Shown: positions 39,698-50,043, numbered from the stretch's first letter. The stretch: DNA of 64,000 nt from Frankia casuarinae (GCF_000013345.1 NC_007777.1:4216001-4280000), one strand, 5' to 3'. Notes: a model not told the origin generated them from the letters alone. Numbers and translations are program-made.

Positions 39698-40681
39698 CTA
39701 GACCGGGGCGAAGACGACGAGCGACCGGACCGCATGCTCGGTCTCCTCGACCAGGGCCAGCACGGTCCCGTCGGGACCGAAGACGCCGTACGTACCCGGC
39801 CGTCCCACCGGGGGCAACCGTCGGCCATGGGACACGTCCGCTGCCGCCTCCGCCGTCACGTCGCGGCGCAGGAAGCCGGCCGCGACCGCGTCGGTCAGCG
39901 ATGTGACCGCCCGCGGCCCCAGCTCGGCGAACGTGTCGAGAGTCACTGCGCCCGCCAGGTCGAAGGGACCAACGGCGGTGCGCCGCAGGGCGGTCAGATG
40001 CGCCCCGCAGTCCAACGCCGCCCCGAGATCACGGGCGAGCGCCCGCACGTATGTTCCACTGGAGCAACCGACCGTGACCTCCAAATCGGTTCCGGCCGGG
40101 TCCACCGCCCCGTCGCCCGCGGCCCGCCGCGCCAGCAGGTCGAAGCGGTGGACCGTCACCCGGCGTGGGGCGAGATCGACCACCTCGCCGGCCCGGACCC
40201 TGGCGTACGCGCGTACCCCGCCCACCTTGACCGCGCTCACGCTGGCAGGAACCTGGTCGAGCACCCCGGTAAGGGCGGCCATGGCCCGCGTGAGCCGGTC
40301 GGCGTCGACGTCCACCGGACGGTCCTCGACCGGCGCGCCCTCGGCGTCGTCGGTCGTGGTAGTCCGGCCGAGCCGGATCGTGGCGTCGTACACCTTGTCG
40401 GTGAGGGCGAGATGTCCGAGCAGGCGGGTTCCCCGGCCGGCTCCCAGCACCAGCACGCCCGTCGCCATCGGATCGAGGGTGCCCGCGTGGCCGATCCGAC
40501 GCTGCCCGAGAATGCGCCGCGCCCTGGCGACGACATCGTGCGACGTCCAGCCGGCCGGCTTGTCCACGACGACGAGCCCGTCGACCTGTGGCCCGGGACT
40601 GGGACCGGGACCGGATCCCCGGCGGGATGCGGCTCCCCCCGGCCGCGCGGATCCCCGGGTGGATCCCCCCCGGGTGCTCAC
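39698..40681 (-). CDS. truB: tRNA pseudouridine-55 synthase
   Basis: TruB converts U55 to pseudouridine in the T-loop of tRNAs. The catalytic Asp lies in 'RIGHAGTLDPMATGVLVLGAGRGTRLLGHL' at about residue 70. 'VDGLVVVDKPAGWTSHDVVARARRIL' marks the start of the core, and 'GCSSGTYVRALARDLGAALDCGAHLTALRRTAVGPF' is typical. The first 30 residues are a Gly/Ser/Arg-rich variable extension. A C-terminal actinobacterial domain closes the protein. The ATG at 40681 overlaps the stop of the DHH gene (ATGA), so the two are coupled. Confidence 0.96.
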   Translation of the reverse strand: MSTRGGSTRGSARPGGAASRRGSGPGPSPGPQVDGLVVVDKPAGWTSHDVVARARRILGQRRIGHAGTLDPMATGVLVLGAGRGTRLLGHLALTDKVYDATIRLGRTTTTDDAEGAPVEDRPVDVDADRLTRAMAALTGVLDQVPASVSAVKVGGVRAYARVRAGEVVDLAPRRVTVHRFDLLARRAAGDGAVDPAGTDLEVTVGCSSGTYVRALARDLGAALDCGAHLTALRRTAVGPFDLAGAVTLDTFAELGPRAVTSLTDAVAAGFLRRDVTAEAAADVSHGRRLPPVGRPGTYGVFGPDGTVLALVEETEHAVRSLVVFAPV

Positions 40682-41802
40682 CGCGGGCTCCGGACCGCGT
40701 TCCTCGGGCCACCCGGGCCGCGCGGATTCTCCGGAGTCCCCGGGCCCCCCAGGCGCGGAGCCCGCGCCAGCGCGTCCCGAAGCACGTCCATCAACTCGTC
40801 GAGCGTCGTCCCGCAGGAGAATCCGGCGGCGAAGCGATGGCCGCCACCACCGAGAGCCGTACAGACCGCGCCGACGTCAACGTCCCCCTTGGAACGGACC
40901 GAGACCTTCCAGACGTCACCATCCTGCTTGCAGACAAGGGCGACCTCTGCCTCCGACACGGTGCGCACCGTGTCGATGAGCCCCTCGATCTCGTCGTACT
41001 CCAGTCCCGCGGCGCGCAGATCGGCCTGGCTGCACCAGGACCAGACGAGGTCGTACTCGGGCTCCAGCCGGACGCGGCCGAGAACCTCCCCGAGTAGCTT
41101 GAGATAGCCGAAGCGGTGGGTGTCCCACAGGGCACGGCTGATCAGGTCGGGACGGATGCCCGTGGCCACCAGCCGGGCGGCCAGCTGGTGCACCGCCGGT
41201 GTCGTCGCGGCGAAACGGAACGATCCCGTGTCGGTTACCAGACCGGTGTAGATCGCTGTCGCGATGTCCCGGTCGAGCCGCACGCCCAGGGCATCGACGA
41301 GGTCGATGACCATGGCGCTGGTCGAGGCCGCCTCGGGGTCGACCAGATTGAGATCGCCGAACCGGGTGTTGGAGGCATGGTGGTCGACGACCAGGACCCG
41401 GCAACCGGCCGTGGTGCTGGCGAGCCTGCCCAGCCGGGACCGGCTGCCGGCGTCCAGGGTCACCACGAGACCCGGCCGGCCGGTGACGGCCTCGGGGGCC
41501 ACCAACAGATCCTGACCGGCGAGGAAACGAAGCACCCGGGGAACGACGAAGGGATCCGCGTCGAAGGACACCCGCGGCCTTCCGCCCAGCGACCGCAGCG
41601 CGAGCCCCAGCGCCAACGCCGATCCGAGACTGTCCCCGTCGGGGTTCACGTGGGCGATCAGCAGGATGTCGTCACCGGCGTCGATCGCGCCGGTCAGTGC
41701 GGTCACCGCGGCCTGGAAATCACCGGTCGGACCGGCACCGTCCGGGCGGGAGCGGTTGACCGACGCCGCCGGCGGGCCCGCGAGATCGGTCGCATCGCTC
41801 AT
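40678..41802 (-). CDS. DHH-family phosphoesterase, NrnA-like
   Basis: About 374 residues. The DHH domain shows 'LLIAHVNPDGDSLGSALALGLAL' (metal site), 'VVTLDAGSRSRLG', 'VLVVDHHASNTRFGDLNLVDPEAASTS' (the DHH motif) and 'AIYTGLVTDTGSFRF'. The DHHA1 domain ends with 'CTALGGGGHRFAAGFSCG'. This matches bifunctional oligoribonuclease / pAp phosphatase NrnA, which degrades nano-RNA and pAp; actinobacterial members may also cleave cyclic dinucleotides. The ATG at 41802 ('MSDATDL') was preferred; 41838 is possible. It lies between rbfA and truB in the usual order. Confidence 0.9.
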   Translation of the reverse strand: MSDATDLAGPPAASVNRSRPDGAGPTGDFQAAVTALTGAIDAGDDILLIAHVNPDGDSLGSALALGLALRSLGGRPRVSFDADPFVVPRVLRFLAGQDLLVAPEAVTGRPGLVVTLDAGSRSRLGRLASTTAGCRVLVVDHHASNTRFGDLNLVDPEAASTSAMVIDLVDALGVRLDRDIATAIYTGLVTDTGSFRFAATTPAVHQLAARLVATGIRPDLISRALWDTHRFGYLKLLGEVLGRVRLEPEYDLVWSWCSQADLRAAGLEYDEIEGLIDTVRTVSEAEVALVCKQDGDVWKVSVRSKGDVDVGAVCTALGGGGHRFAAGFSCGTTLDELMDVLRDALARAPRLGGPGTPENPRGPGGPRNAVRSPR

Positions 41803-41863
41803 CGTCAGTTCCCATCGCAGCTGTCTCGTGCCTGTCACCGCGGTGTCCCGGGCCCGTACCCCG

Positions 41864-42370
41864 TCATCCCTCCTGCCGGGCCGTCCCGCCGTACTCGTCC
41901 ACCTCGCTCAGCTCATCCACCTCGCTCAGCTCATCCACCTCGCCGGCGGCGGGGCGCGGCCGGCGGTAGGGATCGTCGTCGCCCGCCGGGCGAGCATCCC
42001 GACGGACCTCGGCCAGATACGCGTCGCGTTCCCGGGCAACGCTGATCAACTTCTCCAGATGCTGGGCGTCGTCGGGAAGTCGGTCATGAACGAAGGTGAG
42101 CGTCGGGGTCACCTTCACCCCCGTGGCCCGGCCGACCTGGCTGCGCAGCAGCCCCCGGGCGGATTCGAGCGCCTGGGCCGACGCCTGCCGCGCCGTCTCA
42201 TCGCCGTAGACGGTGTAGAAGACCGTCGCGTCGACCAGATCCGGCGTCAGCCGCACATCCGTGACGGTCACCATGCCGAGTCGAGGATCCTTGACGCCAC
42301 GCTCCAGCGTGGACGCCACAACCTCGCGGATACGCACGGCCAGCCGCCGTGCCCGGGCCGGATCAGCCAC
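41864..42370 (-). CDS. rbfA: Ribosome-binding factor A
   Basis: RbfA helps mature the 16S rRNA 5' end in the 30S subunit. The KH-like fold is visible: 'RRLAVRIREVVASTLERGVKDPRLGMVTVTDVRLTPDLVDATVFYTVYG', then 'LESARGLLRSQVGRATGVKVTPTLTFVHD'. Length 168 includes a C-terminal acidic tail with VDELSE hexapeptides from an 18-bp repeat (41895-41942). Its start overlaps the DUF503 gene end by eight bases. Confidence 0.94.
   Translation of the reverse strand: MADPARARRLAVRIREVVASTLERGVKDPRLGMVTVTDVRLTPDLVDATVFYTVYGDETARQASAQALESARGLLRSQVGRATGVKVTPTLTFVHDRLPDDAQHLEKLISVARERDAYLAEVRRDARPAGDDDPYRRPRPAAGEVDELSEVDELSEVDEYGGTARQEG
41895..41942 (-). repeat. 18-bp in-frame repeat in the rbfA 3' end
   Basis: About 2.6 copies of the unit 'tcatccacctcgctcagc' (first copy with g for a), encoding (SEVDEL)n in the acidic tail of RbfA. 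Confidence 0.9.
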
Positions 42371-42761
42371 CGTCCACCTCCTCGTTCGCCGGTCCCGCCG
42401 GCGGCACGCTCACCGCGGCAGATGCACCGGGTGCGTGCGGTTCACCGGGTGCATGCGGTTCGTCGTCCGCGTCGTCCGCCGAAAAGTAGCGCGCCCGCGC
42501 GGCGAGGACCTCGACGTCCGGTCGCTGGGCCACCAGATGCTCGCAGGAACAGAGGACCTCGACGCAGTGCGCCCGGTCCGCGGCGACGACCGCCATCCCG
42601 ATCTCGGCTCGCCGGTGCAGATCATGATGGCCGGTCTCGGCCACGCTGAGGGCGAAACGGCGACGCAGCTCCGCCACGATCGGCCGCACCACCGACCGTT
42701 TCTCCTTCAACGAGTGCACGTCACCGAGCAGCAGATCAAGGCTGAGGGTTCCGATCCACAT
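42363..42761 (-). CDS. DUF503 (YlxP-like) protein
   Basis: A 132-residue protein from ATG 42761, behind GGGAGA. The DUF503 core is 'MWIGTLSLDLLLGDVHSLKEKRSVVRPIVAELRRRFALSVAETGHHDLHRRAEIGMAVVA' followed by 'VEVLCSCEHLV'. The family (YlxP) is found between infB and rbfA throughout bacteria and is thought to be linked to ribosome maturation; its activity is unproven. The C-terminal 40 residues are a variable tail with a GEPHAP hexapeptide duplication (18-bp repeat at 42424-42461). It overlaps rbfA by 8 bp and follows infB. Confidence 0.88.
   Translation of the reverse strand: MWIGTLSLDLLLGDVHSLKEKRSVVRPIVAELRRRFALSVAETGHHDLHRRAEIGMAVVAADRAHCVEVLCSCEHLVAQRPDVEVLAARARYFSADDADDEPHAPGEPHAPGASAAVSVPPAGPANEEVDGG
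42424..42461 (-). repeat. 18-bp repeat in the DUF503 gene
   Basis: Two copies of a unit close to 'caccgggtgcatgcggtt', encoding EPHAPG twice in the variable C-terminal tail. Confidence 0.85.
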
Positions 42762-42839
42762 GGTCGTCTCCCGCCGCCGGGCACACACCGCCGGTGACGA
42801 TCGGGCAGACAGCTCGATCGTCACCGGCCGCGGACGTGC

Positions 42840-45800
42840 TCAGGCGCGGGGAACCTCCCGTTGCTCGAACGTCTCGATCACGTCATCGATCTTGATGTCG
42901 TTGAACGACCCGAGACCGATACCGCACTCGTAGCCCTCGCGGACCTCCGTCGCGTCGTCCTTGAAACGCTTGAGCGACTCGACCGTGAGGTTGTCGGCCA
43001 CGACGACGCCGTCGCGGATGAGCCTGGCCTTGGTGTTCCGCCGGATGACGCCGGAACGGACCAGAGAGCCGGCCACGTTGCCGATCCGCGGCACGCGGAA
43101 GACCTCGCGGACCTCGGCGGTACCGAGCTGCGCTTCCTCGTAGACGGGCTTGAGCATGCCCTTCAGGGCGTTCTCGATGTCCTCGATAGCCTGGTAGATC
43201 ACCGAGTAGTACCGGACCTCGACGCCCTCACGGTCGGCCAGCTCCGTCGCCTTGCCCTGCGGCCGGACGTTGAAGCCGATGATGATCGCGTCGGACGCCG
43301 ACGCCAGCATCACGTTGGTCTCAGTGATCGCGCCGACCCCACGGTCGATGATCCGCAGACCGACCTCGTCACCGACATCGATCTTGAGCAAGGCGTCCTC
43401 GAGCGCCTCGACCGAACCGGACACATCGCCCTTGAGGATGAGGTTGAGCTGGGTCTTCTCGCCCTCCTTCATCCGCTCGAGGATCGTCTCCAGCGTCGGA
43501 CGGCCCCGGCTCAGCGCCAGCTCCGCGTTACGCTCGCGGGCCTGACGCCGTTCGGCGATCTGACGGGCCACCCGGTCCTCGGGCACCACCAGGAAGTTGT
43601 CACCCGCGTCGGGAACGCTGGTGAACCCCAGGACCTGGACGGGTCGGGCCGGGCCCGCCTCGACCACCTGACCACCGTGTTCGTCGAGCATCGCCCGAAC
43701 CCGACCGAACGCCTCGCCGGCGACGACCGAGTCACCGACCCTCAGCGTGCCGCGCTGGACCAGCACGGTCGCCACCGGACCCCGGCCCCGGTCGAGCCGA
43801 CCTTCGATGGCGACACCCTGCGCCTCGACCTCGGTCGGAGCCCGCAGGTCCAGGGATGCGTCGGCGGTCAGGACGATCGCCTCGAGCAGGCCGTCGATGT
43901 TCGTCCGGTTGCGGGCGGAGACGTCAACGAACATCGTGTCGCCGCCGTACTCCTCCGCCACCAGGCCGTACTCGGTGAGCTGACCCCGCACCTTGGCCGG
44001 GTCGGCGCCCTCCTTGTCGACCTTGTTGACCGCCACCACGACCGGGACGCCGGCCGCCTGGGCGTGGTTCAGCGCCTCGATGGTCTGCGGCTTCACCCCG
44101 TCGTCGGCGGCCACGACCAGGACCACGATGTCCGTCACCTGCGCACCGCGGGCCCGCATGGCCGTGAAGGTCTCGTGGCCCGGAGTGTCGATGAAGGTGA
44201 TCGGACGCTCGTCGCCGTCGACCTTGGCCCGCACCTGGTAGGCACCGATGTGCTGGGTGATACCACCGGCCTCGCCCCCGACCACGTCGGTGGAGCGGAT
44301 GGCGTCCAGCAGTTTCGTCTTACCATGATCGACGTGACCCATGACGGTCACGACCGGCGGCCGGGAGCTGAGCTCGACGTCGTCGCCGTACTCCCCGCCG
44401 AAGGAGAGGTCGAAGCTCTCGAGAAGCTCCTTGTCCTCGTCCTCCGGGCTGACGATCTGGACCTCGTAGCCGAGCGTGACACCCAACAGCTGCAGCGTCT
44501 CGTCGGTGCAGGACTGGGTCGCGGTCACCATCTCGCCGAGCTGGGTGAACACGACCTGGACCAGAGCGCCCGGGTTCGCGTCGATCTTGTCGGCGAAATC
44601 GGCCAGCGAGGCGCCACGGGGAAGCCGGATGGCCTGCCCGTTGCCGCGGGGCACCATCGCGCCCATGCGCGGCGCTTCGAGCCCGCTCTCCCATTCCTGC
44701 CGCTTCGCGCGCTTGGACTTGCGCTGGCGACCGGGGCGACCACGGCCACCGGGGCCGAAGGCGCCCGCCGTGGTCCCACCGCGGCCACGGCCGCCGGCCG
44801 CGGGACGACCGGGCGCACCGCCACCGCCGCCACCACCACCGGGACGACCGGGCGCACCACCACCGCCGCCACCACCACCGGGACGACCGGGCGCACCACC
44901 CCGCCCGGCGAATCCGCCGGGACGCGGACCGCCGCCACCGCCGGGACGACCGGGCGCGCCACCACCGCCGGGACGACCGGGCGCGCCACCACCGCCCGGG
45001 CGTCCGGGAGGGCCACCGGCGGGCCGAGGCTGGAACATGTTCGCGTTGGGGCGCGGCCCCCCGGTGCCACCTGGGCGGGGCGGCATGCCGCCCCCCGCTC
45101 CTGACCGTGGACCGCCGGGACGTGGTGGCATCCCGCCGGGAGTGGGCCGTGGACCACCGGCACCGGTGCCACCGGGGCGCGGTCCACCCGGCCGGGGGGT
45201 ACCTGGCCGGGGGGTACCCGACCGCGGGGCGCTGGGCCGGGGAGTGGGCGTCGATGGCGGACCCGACTGCCCGGCCGACGGACGCGGCCCAGCGGACGGA
45301 CGCGGCCCAGCGGACGGCGTCGTGTAGGGGTTGTTACCGGGCGCAGCCGACCGGGGTCCGGGACGCGGCCCGGGCCGGGGGCCGCCTGCGGTCGGACCGC
45401 CAGCGGTCGGACCGCCAGCGGTCGGACCGCCAGCGGTGGGACCCGAGGGAGGAACCGGGGTGCCGGGACGCGGACGGCCACCGCCCTGCGGGGCACCGGG
45501 ACGCGGAGCGTTCGGCCCGGGTCGCGGCCCGGAGGGAGCGGACGGCACGGACGGCATCGGCGGCGCGGGCACGGCGGAGGCCGCGGCCGGACGGGGAGCG
45601 GCGGGTGCAGACGTCGGCGAAGCCTGCACCGGGGAGGCCTGCACCGGCGAAGCCTGCACCGGGGAGGCCGGTAGCGGCGGGGACGCGGGCGAGGGGGACG
45701 GCGCCGGGGTCGCCGGACCGGGCCGGCCGAGGGGACCAGGCCGCCCGGGAACCGGGCGCGGACCGGGCCGAGGCGCCAGACCAGGACGGGACGGCGGGGT

Positions 45801-46028
45801 CGGACGAGCGCCGCCACCCGGCGGTCCCGGACGGCTGGTGGCCCGGCCCGGGGAAGTGGGTGCGCCGTCGGCGGGGAACGCTTCCTTCAATTTGCGGACG
45901 ACGGGTGCCTCGACAGTGGACGAAGCGGACTTCACGAACTCGCCGAGATCCTTGAGCTTGGCGAGCACGGTCTTACTGTCGACACCAAGCTCCTTGGCGA
46001 GCTCGTGTACGCGGGCCTTTCCTGCCAC
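42840..46028 (-). CDS. infB: Translation initiation factor IF-2
   Basis: A 1062-residue IF-2. The N-terminal IF2_N domain (1-50) reads '[34 protein letters not shown]'. Residues about 55-430 are a huge Pro/Gly/Ala/Arg-rich linker built from short repeats (15-bp units SPVQA, GGPTA; also GGGAPGRP). A second IF2_N-like stretch and the GTPase domain follow: G1 '[18 protein letters not shown]', G3 '[11 protein letters not shown]', G4 '[11 protein letters not shown]'. The IF2 beta-barrel and C-terminal domains close the protein ('[24 protein letters not shown]'). IF-2 places fMet-tRNA on the 30S subunit. The long linker is typical of high-GC actinobacteria. Confidence 0.97.
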   Translation of the reverse strand: MAGKARVHELAKELGVDSKTVLAKLKDLGEFVKSASSTVEAPVVRKLKEAFPADGAPTSPGRATSRPGPPGGGARPTPPSRPGLAPRPGPRPVPGRPGPLGRPGPATPAPSPSPASPPLPASPVQASPVQASPVQASPTSAPAAPRPAAASAVPAPPMPSVPSAPSGPRPGPNAPRPGAPQGGGRPRPGTPVPPSGPTAGGPTAGGPTAGGPTAGGPRPGPRPGPRSAAPGNNPYTTPSAGPRPSAGPRPSAGQSGPPSTPTPRPSAPRSGTPRPGTPRPGGPRPGGTGAGGPRPTPGGMPPRPGGPRSGAGGGMPPRPGGTGGPRPNANMFQPRPAGGPPGRPGGGGAPGRPGGGGAPGRPGGGGGPRPGGFAGRGGAPGRPGGGGGGGGAPGRPGGGGGGGGAPGRPAAGGRGRGGTTAGAFGPGGRGRPGRQRKSKRAKRQEWESGLEAPRMGAMVPRGNGQAIRLPRGASLADFADKIDANPGALVQVVFTQLGEMVTATQSCTDETLQLLGVTLGYEVQIVSPEDEDKELLESFDLSFGGEYGDDVELSSRPPVVTVMGHVDHGKTKLLDAIRSTDVVGGEAGGITQHIGAYQVRAKVDGDERPITFIDTPGHETFTAMRARGAQVTDIVVLVVAADDGVKPQTIEALNHAQAAGVPVVVAVNKVDKEGADPAKVRGQLTEYGLVAEEYGGDTMFVDVSARNRTNIDGLLEAIVLTADASLDLRAPTEVEAQGVAIEGRLDRGRGPVATVLVQRGTLRVGDSVVAGEAFGRVRAMLDEHGGQVVEAGPARPVQVLGFTSVPDAGDNFLVVPEDRVARQIAERRQARERNAELALSRGRPTLETILERMKEGEKTQLNLILKGDVSGSVEALEDALLKIDVGDEVGLRIIDRGVGAITETNVMLASASDAIIIGFNVRPQGKATELADREGVEVRYYSVIYQAIEDIENALKGMLKPVYEEAQLGTAEVREVFRVPRIGNVAGSLVRSGVIRRNTKARLIRDGVVVADNLTVESLKRFKDDATEVREGYECGIGLGSFNDIKIDDVIETFEQREVPRA
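45390..45675 (-). repeat. 15-bp tandem repeats in the infB linker
   Basis: Two separate arrays. One is about four copies of a unit close to 'gtcggaccgccagcg' (about 45390-45440, encoding GGPTA); the other is about four copies of 'gcctgcaccggggag' and variants (about 45615-45675, encoding ASPVQ). Both keep frame. Confidence 0.85.
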
Positions 46029-46310
46029 GGTGCTCCTTCGTTCGGCCCGCGGTCCGTGCCCGCGTGACCTCGTTACCTGCCGGTCGTGATCATGGCTGGG
46101 TGCTCATTGAGCGGTCATCGCTGTCTCGACCTGCTTCCCTGTCGACGTCTGTTGGCGCCGCCTGTGGGAGCGGATGCCGCTGGCGCGGGTACCCACTCCG
46201 TCTGACCCGGCCGGCCCGCTGCCGCGGTCCGCCCGTTCCATCCATCCATCTTTACCTGGTATCTCCCTGTGCCTGGCGCGACTACGGCGGACCGCTCCCG
46301 GAGGGACCGG

Positions 46311-46580
46311 CTACCGCGGGCGAAACCGCTCCAGATACAGCCTGACCTGCTTCGACCCGAGCGGGCCTGACACCCGCAGTGCTCGTGAGAACGCCTTGCG
46401 ACGCTCCGCGAGATCGAGGCACGCAAGATCAGGATGCACGTGCGCACCCCGACCACGCATCCGACGACGAGCATCCGGCAGAAGCTCGCCGCCTTCTACG
46501 ACGATACGCAGTAGGTCAGAACTCGACGCACGGCTTCGGCATCCGACACAGGTACGGACGGGCTCCGCACGACGCGCCAT
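46311..46580 (-). CDS. ylxR: YlxR-family RNA-binding protein (DUF448)
   Basis: 89 residues from ATG 46580. The YlxR signature 'RRAEPVRTCVGCRSRASSSDLLRIVVEGGELLPDARRRMRGRGAHVHPDLACLDLAERRKAFSRALRV' is complete, including the GRGA(x)-type motif. YlxR is a small basic protein encoded between nusA and infB; it has been reported to affect RNase P. It starts seven bases after the nusA stop and is followed by a 282-bp gap before infB. Confidence 0.93.
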   Translation of the reverse strand: MARRAEPVRTCVGCRSRASSSDLLRIVVEGGELLPDARRRMRGRGAHVHPDLACLDLAERRKAFSRALRVSGPLGSKQVRLYLERFRPR

Positions 46581-46587
46581 CGTAAGT

Positions 46588-47685
46588 CTATCCCGCCTGG
46601 CCCCGAGAATGGCCACCCGCGGCAGGTGATCGCCGCGGCACCGTAGCTGGTCCCGATCGTCGAGGCGCTCCAGCGGAGTCCCGTTCGGATCCGCTCCCAC
46701 CGCCCTCGCCGGAGTCCTCGGTGTCAGAGTGGATGTCGATGCGCCACCCCGTCAGCCGGGCGGCGAGGCGGGCGTTCTGCCCCTCACGCCCGATGGCCAA
46801 CGACAGCTGGTAATCGGGCACCACCACCCGCGCCGAGCGGCTCGCCGGATCCGTCACCTCGACCCGGGCCACCCGGGCCGGAGACAGCGCGCTCCCGACG
46901 AAGGTTGCCGGGTCGGCCGACCAGTCAACGATATCGATCTTCTCGCCCCGCAGTTCGGCCATGACGGCACGCACCCGGCTGCCCATCGGCCCGATGCACG
47001 CGCCCTTGGGGTTGACCCCGGCCACCCGGGACCGCACCGCTATCTTGCTGCGATGCCCGGCCTCGCGGGCGATCGCGGCGAGTTCCACGGTGCCGTCGGC
47101 GACCTCGGGCACCTCCAGCCGGAACAGCCCCTTCACCAGCTCGGGATGGGTGCGGGACAACGTCACCGTGGGTCCGTGCGGCCCCCGCGCGACGTGCACC
47201 ACATAACACTTGATTCGGTCGCCGTGCTCAAGCCGCTCGCCGGGGACCTGCTCGGCCGGCGGCAGGACACCCTCGACGGTGCCGAGATTGACGAGCACGA
47301 CCCTGGAGCCGGCCCGCTGTTCGTGATGTTGCACCACACCGGAAACGATCTCGTGCTCCCGGTCGGCGTACTGGCCGTAGGTGACCTCCTGCTGGGCCTC
47401 GCGCAGCCGCTGCATGATCACCTGTTTGGCGGTCATGGTCGCGATCCGCCCGAAGTCCGCCGGGGTGTCGTCGTACTCCCGGCTGGTGCCGTCCGGGCCC
47501 TGTTCCCGGGCAAGGACGGAGACATCTCCGGTCGTCCGGTCGATCACCACCCGGGCGTCCTGCGCGGACCCGGCCGTGTGGTGATAAGCCGTCAGCAGGG
47601 CCGTCTCCATCGCCTGCACCAAGGTGTCAAAGGCAATGTCCTTCTCCCGCTCGATTCCGCGCAGCGCGGCCACGTCGAGCTTCAC
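46588..47685 (-). CDS. nusA: Transcription termination/antitermination factor NusA
   Basis: A 365-residue NusA. The N-terminal RNA-polymerase-binding domain is '[37 protein letters not shown]'. An S1 domain (residues about 110-180) contains '[31 protein letters not shown]'. KH1 and KH2 follow ('[42 protein letters not shown]' and '[32 protein letters not shown]'). The C-terminal 45 residues are Ser/Gly/Arg-rich and replace the acidic repeats of enteric NusA. Its start overlaps the rimP stop by ATGA. Confidence 0.96.
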   Translation of the reverse strand: MKLDVAALRGIEREKDIAFDTLVQAMETALLTAYHHTAGSAQDARVVIDRTTGDVSVLAREQGPDGTSREYDDTPADFGRIATMTAKQVIMQRLREAQQEVTYGQYADREHEIVSGVVQHHEQRAGSRVVLVNLGTVEGVLPPAEQVPGERLEHGDRIKCYVVHVARGPHGPTVTLSRTHPELVKGLFRLEVPEVADGTVELAAIAREAGHRSKIAVRSRVAGVNPKGACIGPMGSRVRAVMAELRGEKIDIVDWSADPATFVGSALSPARVARVEVTDPASRSARVVVPDYQLSLAIGREGQNARLAARLTGWRIDIHSDTEDSGEGGGSGSERDSAGAPRRSGPATVPRRSPAAGGHSRGQAG

Positions 47686-48458
47686 CGGGTCATCTCCTTA
47701 CCGGCCGCGCCCCGGGGGCCGGCCTCCCGGCCGTCGTCATTGGATTCCCTCCCCGGCGCCGCCGGAAGATCGTCGTCCGGCTCTCCGTACCCGAGATCGG
47801 CTGTCTCGCCGGGTTCCACCAACACGGCGGACAAAGACGGCGTCTCCACCGACTCGATAGAAAGATCATCATACGCCTCGGCCGAGAACTCGACCTCGAC
47901 GGTAGCCCGGGCCACCTGTGCGAAGGTCACCCGCGCGAGCCGCCGACGCGGGGGGCGTCCGGGCCGCGCGGGATCCGTCGCCACCGCCAGATCCGCCCCC
48001 GATTCGTCGGCGGACAGGACACGCCCGGCGAGGACGATGCCGTCTCGATCACGTACCGTGACAAGCCTGCCGATCGCGCGGCGCCAGTGCCGAGGCTCGG
48101 TCAGCGGCCGTTCGACGCCCGGTGAGGTGACCTCGAGAACATAAGGCCCGGCGACCAGGCCCTGGCCGTCGGTCTCGGCGGCGTCAAGCAGCTCGGAGGC
48201 GAGCCGGCTGGCGTCCGCGACCGCGTCCAGGTCGACTCCTCCGTCGCGGTCCACCACCACCCGCACCACGCTGCGCGATCCGGCCCGTGTGACCGTCACA
48301 TCCTCGAGATCGAAGCCCGCGTCGGCGAGGCCAGCCGCCAGCCGAGCCCGCAGCGCCGTCCGAACGCCGCCGCGCCCGCGGGCCGATCCGGATGGGCTCC
48401 GGTCACGCGCGCGGCCGGCCTCCCCCGCCCCTACCACTTCGACCGTCCCTTCCCGCAT
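47682..48458 (-). CDS. rimP: Ribosome maturation factor RimP
   Basis: RimP assists 30S subunit maturation. The N-terminal domain shows '[57 protein letters not shown]' and then '[30 protein letters not shown]', the family signature. An SH3-like C-terminal domain follows. Length 258 is longer than usual (about 150-200) owing to a 30-residue N-terminal and a 60-residue C-terminal extension, the latter acidic. ATG 48458 was chosen; GTG 48503 is an in-frame alternative and neither has a strong ribosome-binding site. The gene heads the rimP-nusA-ylxR-infB operon. Confidence 0.92.
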   Translation of the reverse strand: MREGTVEVVGAGEAGRARDRSPSGSARGRGGVRTALRARLAAGLADAGFDLEDVTVTRAGSRSVVRVVVDRDGGVDLDAVADASRLASELLDAAETDGQGLVAGPYVLEVTSPGVERPLTEPRHWRRAIGRLVTVRDRDGIVLAGRVLSADESGADLAVATDPARPGRPPRRRLARVTFAQVARATVEVEFSAEAYDDLSIESVETPSLSAVLVEPGETADLGYGEPDDDLPAAPGRESNDDGREAGPRGAAGKEMTR

Positions 48459-48777
48459 CCGCGATGCCTGATCATCCGCCGAACCCACGACGTCGCTCCC
48501 CACGCCGTAGGCCGGCCGCTACGTTGTCATCCCCCGGGGGCGATACCCAGGTTCGGCCGGCGCCATCAAGCCGTGCGACCCTCGTCGACCCGACCCGCGG
48601 CACCGTCGAACAGCGAGGACCGACCGCCGACGGTCCCGCCGGGCTGGGCCGCCCCGGGGCGACGGCATCCCGGGTGAGATCCATAGCCTACGTCCGCCCC
48701 GACCGGGGTCCGTCGCGACCCGGGGGTAACCGGATCAGGCCGCGCGGACCACACGGCGCTCCGGACGACAGCAGGGG
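48459..48777. other. Divergent promoter region rimP / exported protein
   Basis: About 320 bp between the divergently transcribed rimP and 48778 genes. No gene or RNA was recognised. It should hold both promoters; no clear -10/-35 pair could be picked by eye. Confidence 0.5.
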
Positions 48778-49491
48778 ATGTGCAAAGCTGCGACGGTGGA
48801 TCCGGCGAACCTCACCCACGCCTCCCGACGACGGCTCCTCACCGGGCTGACCAGCCTTGCCCTTACCGGATTCGCCGGATTTGCCGGATTCGAGGCCGCC
48901 GGCTGCAGCACCACGGTCACGACGAATCGGACCGGTCCCGCGGTGGGTCCGGACGGCGACGACCGCCGGGCGGCGAGGGCCGCCGCCGTCCGGGCGGCCG
49001 CGCTGGCCGCGGCGTACCGGACGGCGGCCGAGCGCCACCCGTCCCTGCGTCCCCTGTTCGACACGCTGCGGGCCCATCACGAGGTCCAGCTCCGGACCTT
49101 GGCCGAACAGTTCCCGGGCTCCGCACCGGCCACCCCGACCCAGGCGACCACCCCGACCCAGGCAGCCACCCCGACCCAGGCGACCACCCCGACCCAGGCA
49201 GCCACCCCGACCCAGGCAGCCACCCCGACCCAGGCAGCCACCCCGACCCAGGCGATCGGGCGTGACGGCGCCGGGACGGCGGGAACGGCGCAGCTCGTCA
49301 ACGAGTCACCCACGGCCCGCGCCGCCACCCTCGCCTCCCTGACCGGGATGGAGGGTGCGGCGACGAACGCCGCCCGCACCGACTGCCTGCGCGCGGGCGG
49401 TCCGCTCGCGTCCCTGCTGGCGAGCATGTGCGCCGCCGGGACCGCGCATGCGGAGCTGCTGGCCCTCGCTGCGAGCCGGGTGTCCGGATGA
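48778..49491 (+). CDS. Exported ferritin-like protein with hexapeptide repeat
   Basis: A 237-residue protein (ATG 48778; GTG 48796 possible). 'SRRRLLTGLTSLALTGFAGFAGFEAAGC' is a twin-arginine-type signal followed by a Cys that could be a lipobox, so it is probably an exported lipoprotein. The mature part has long Ala-rich helices with conserved His/Glu-like positions ('RTAAERHPSLRPLFDTLRAHHEVQLRTLAEQF', 'ATLASLTGMEGAATNAARTDC'), similar in layout to the DUF4439 ferritin-like fold. Seven TPTQA(A/T) hexapeptides from an 18-bp repeat separate the helices. The stop overlaps the DUF4439 gene by ATGA. Confidence 0.65.
   Translation: MCKAATVDPANLTHASRRRLLTGLTSLALTGFAGFAGFEAAGCSTTVTTNRTGPAVGPDGDDRRAARAAAVRAAALAAAYRTAAERHPSLRPLFDTLRAHHEVQLRTLAEQFPGSAPATPTQATTPTQAATPTQATTPTQAATPTQAATPTQAATPTQAIGRDGAGTAGTAQLVNESPTARAATLASLTGMEGAATNAARTDCLRAGGPLASLLASMCAAGTAHAELLALAASRVSG
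49132..49257 (+). repeat. 18-bp tandem repeat, seven units
   Basis: Seven units of the type 'accccgacccaggcgacc' or 'accccgacccaggcagcc' fill 49132-49257 exactly, encoding (TPTQAT/TPTQAA)n. The two unit types alternate at first, then the last type runs in succession, which suggests duplication of a two-unit block. Confidence 0.97.
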
Positions 49492-50012
49492 CCGCCGACA
49501 CACCATCGGGCGATCCGGCGTCGGCGACCCCCACGGAATCGACCGCCGCAACCGAGCACCCGGATCCCGCGGGCGTCGCGGCACTGGTCACGATGCTCAC
49601 GGCCACGCATGCCGCGGTCTACGCCACCGCGGCGGCGGGAGGTGCCGTCGCGCCGCTCGGCCCGGCCGCGGCTCAGGCGCGCGAGCTCGCGCGACTGAGC
49701 TGTCTGGCGCACCAGGCGCTGCGCGACGACCTCATCACCGCGATCCGGGCCCGCGGCGGGGATGCGCCACCGGCACTGCCCGCCTATCGGCTCCCCGTCG
49801 CGCCGGAGGGCATCGGGGCGGCACTGGCCCTCCTGGCCAGGATCGAGGACGCCTGCGCCATGGCGGCCCACGACGCTGTCGCTGTGCTCGTCGGGGACGT
49901 CCGTGCGCTGGCTCTGGACGCGCTGACCGGCACCGCCGTACGCGCGCAGCGGGCCCGCATCGCGGCCGGCATGCCGCTGGCAGCCGCGAGCCGCGCGCTA
50001 CCGGGGACATGA
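49488..50012 (+). CDS. DUF4439 ferritin-like domain protein
   Basis: A 174-residue helical protein. The family layout (DUF4439) is seen in 'LVTMLTATHAAVYATAAAGGAVAPLGP', 'LSCLAHQALRDDLITAIRARGGDAPPALPAYRLPV', 'ALALLARIEDACAMAAHDAVAVLVGDVRALALDALTGTAVRAQRARIA'. It has no signal peptide. Its gene overlaps the exported partner by ATGA, and both are on the plus strand against the general direction. A DUF4439 gene next to rimP is common in actinobacteria. Its function is unknown; ferritin-like folds often bind metal, but the usual Glu/His ligand pattern is not obvious here. Confidence 0.75.
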   Translation: MTADTPSGDPASATPTESTAATEHPDPAGVAALVTMLTATHAAVYATAAAGGAVAPLGPAAAQARELARLSCLAHQALRDDLITAIRARGGDAPPALPAYRLPVAPEGIGAALALLARIEDACAMAAHDAVAVLVGDVRALALDALTGTAVRAQRARIAAGMPLAAASRALPGT

Positions 50013-50043
50013 CCTGGCGTCCAGGGAGGCCGGGCCGCTCCCG

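Noticed and set aside
49132-49257. Possible CRISPR-like or regulatory iteron array
   Set aside because: Seven contiguous 18-bp units in frame within a protein gene; no spacers and no replication gene nearby.
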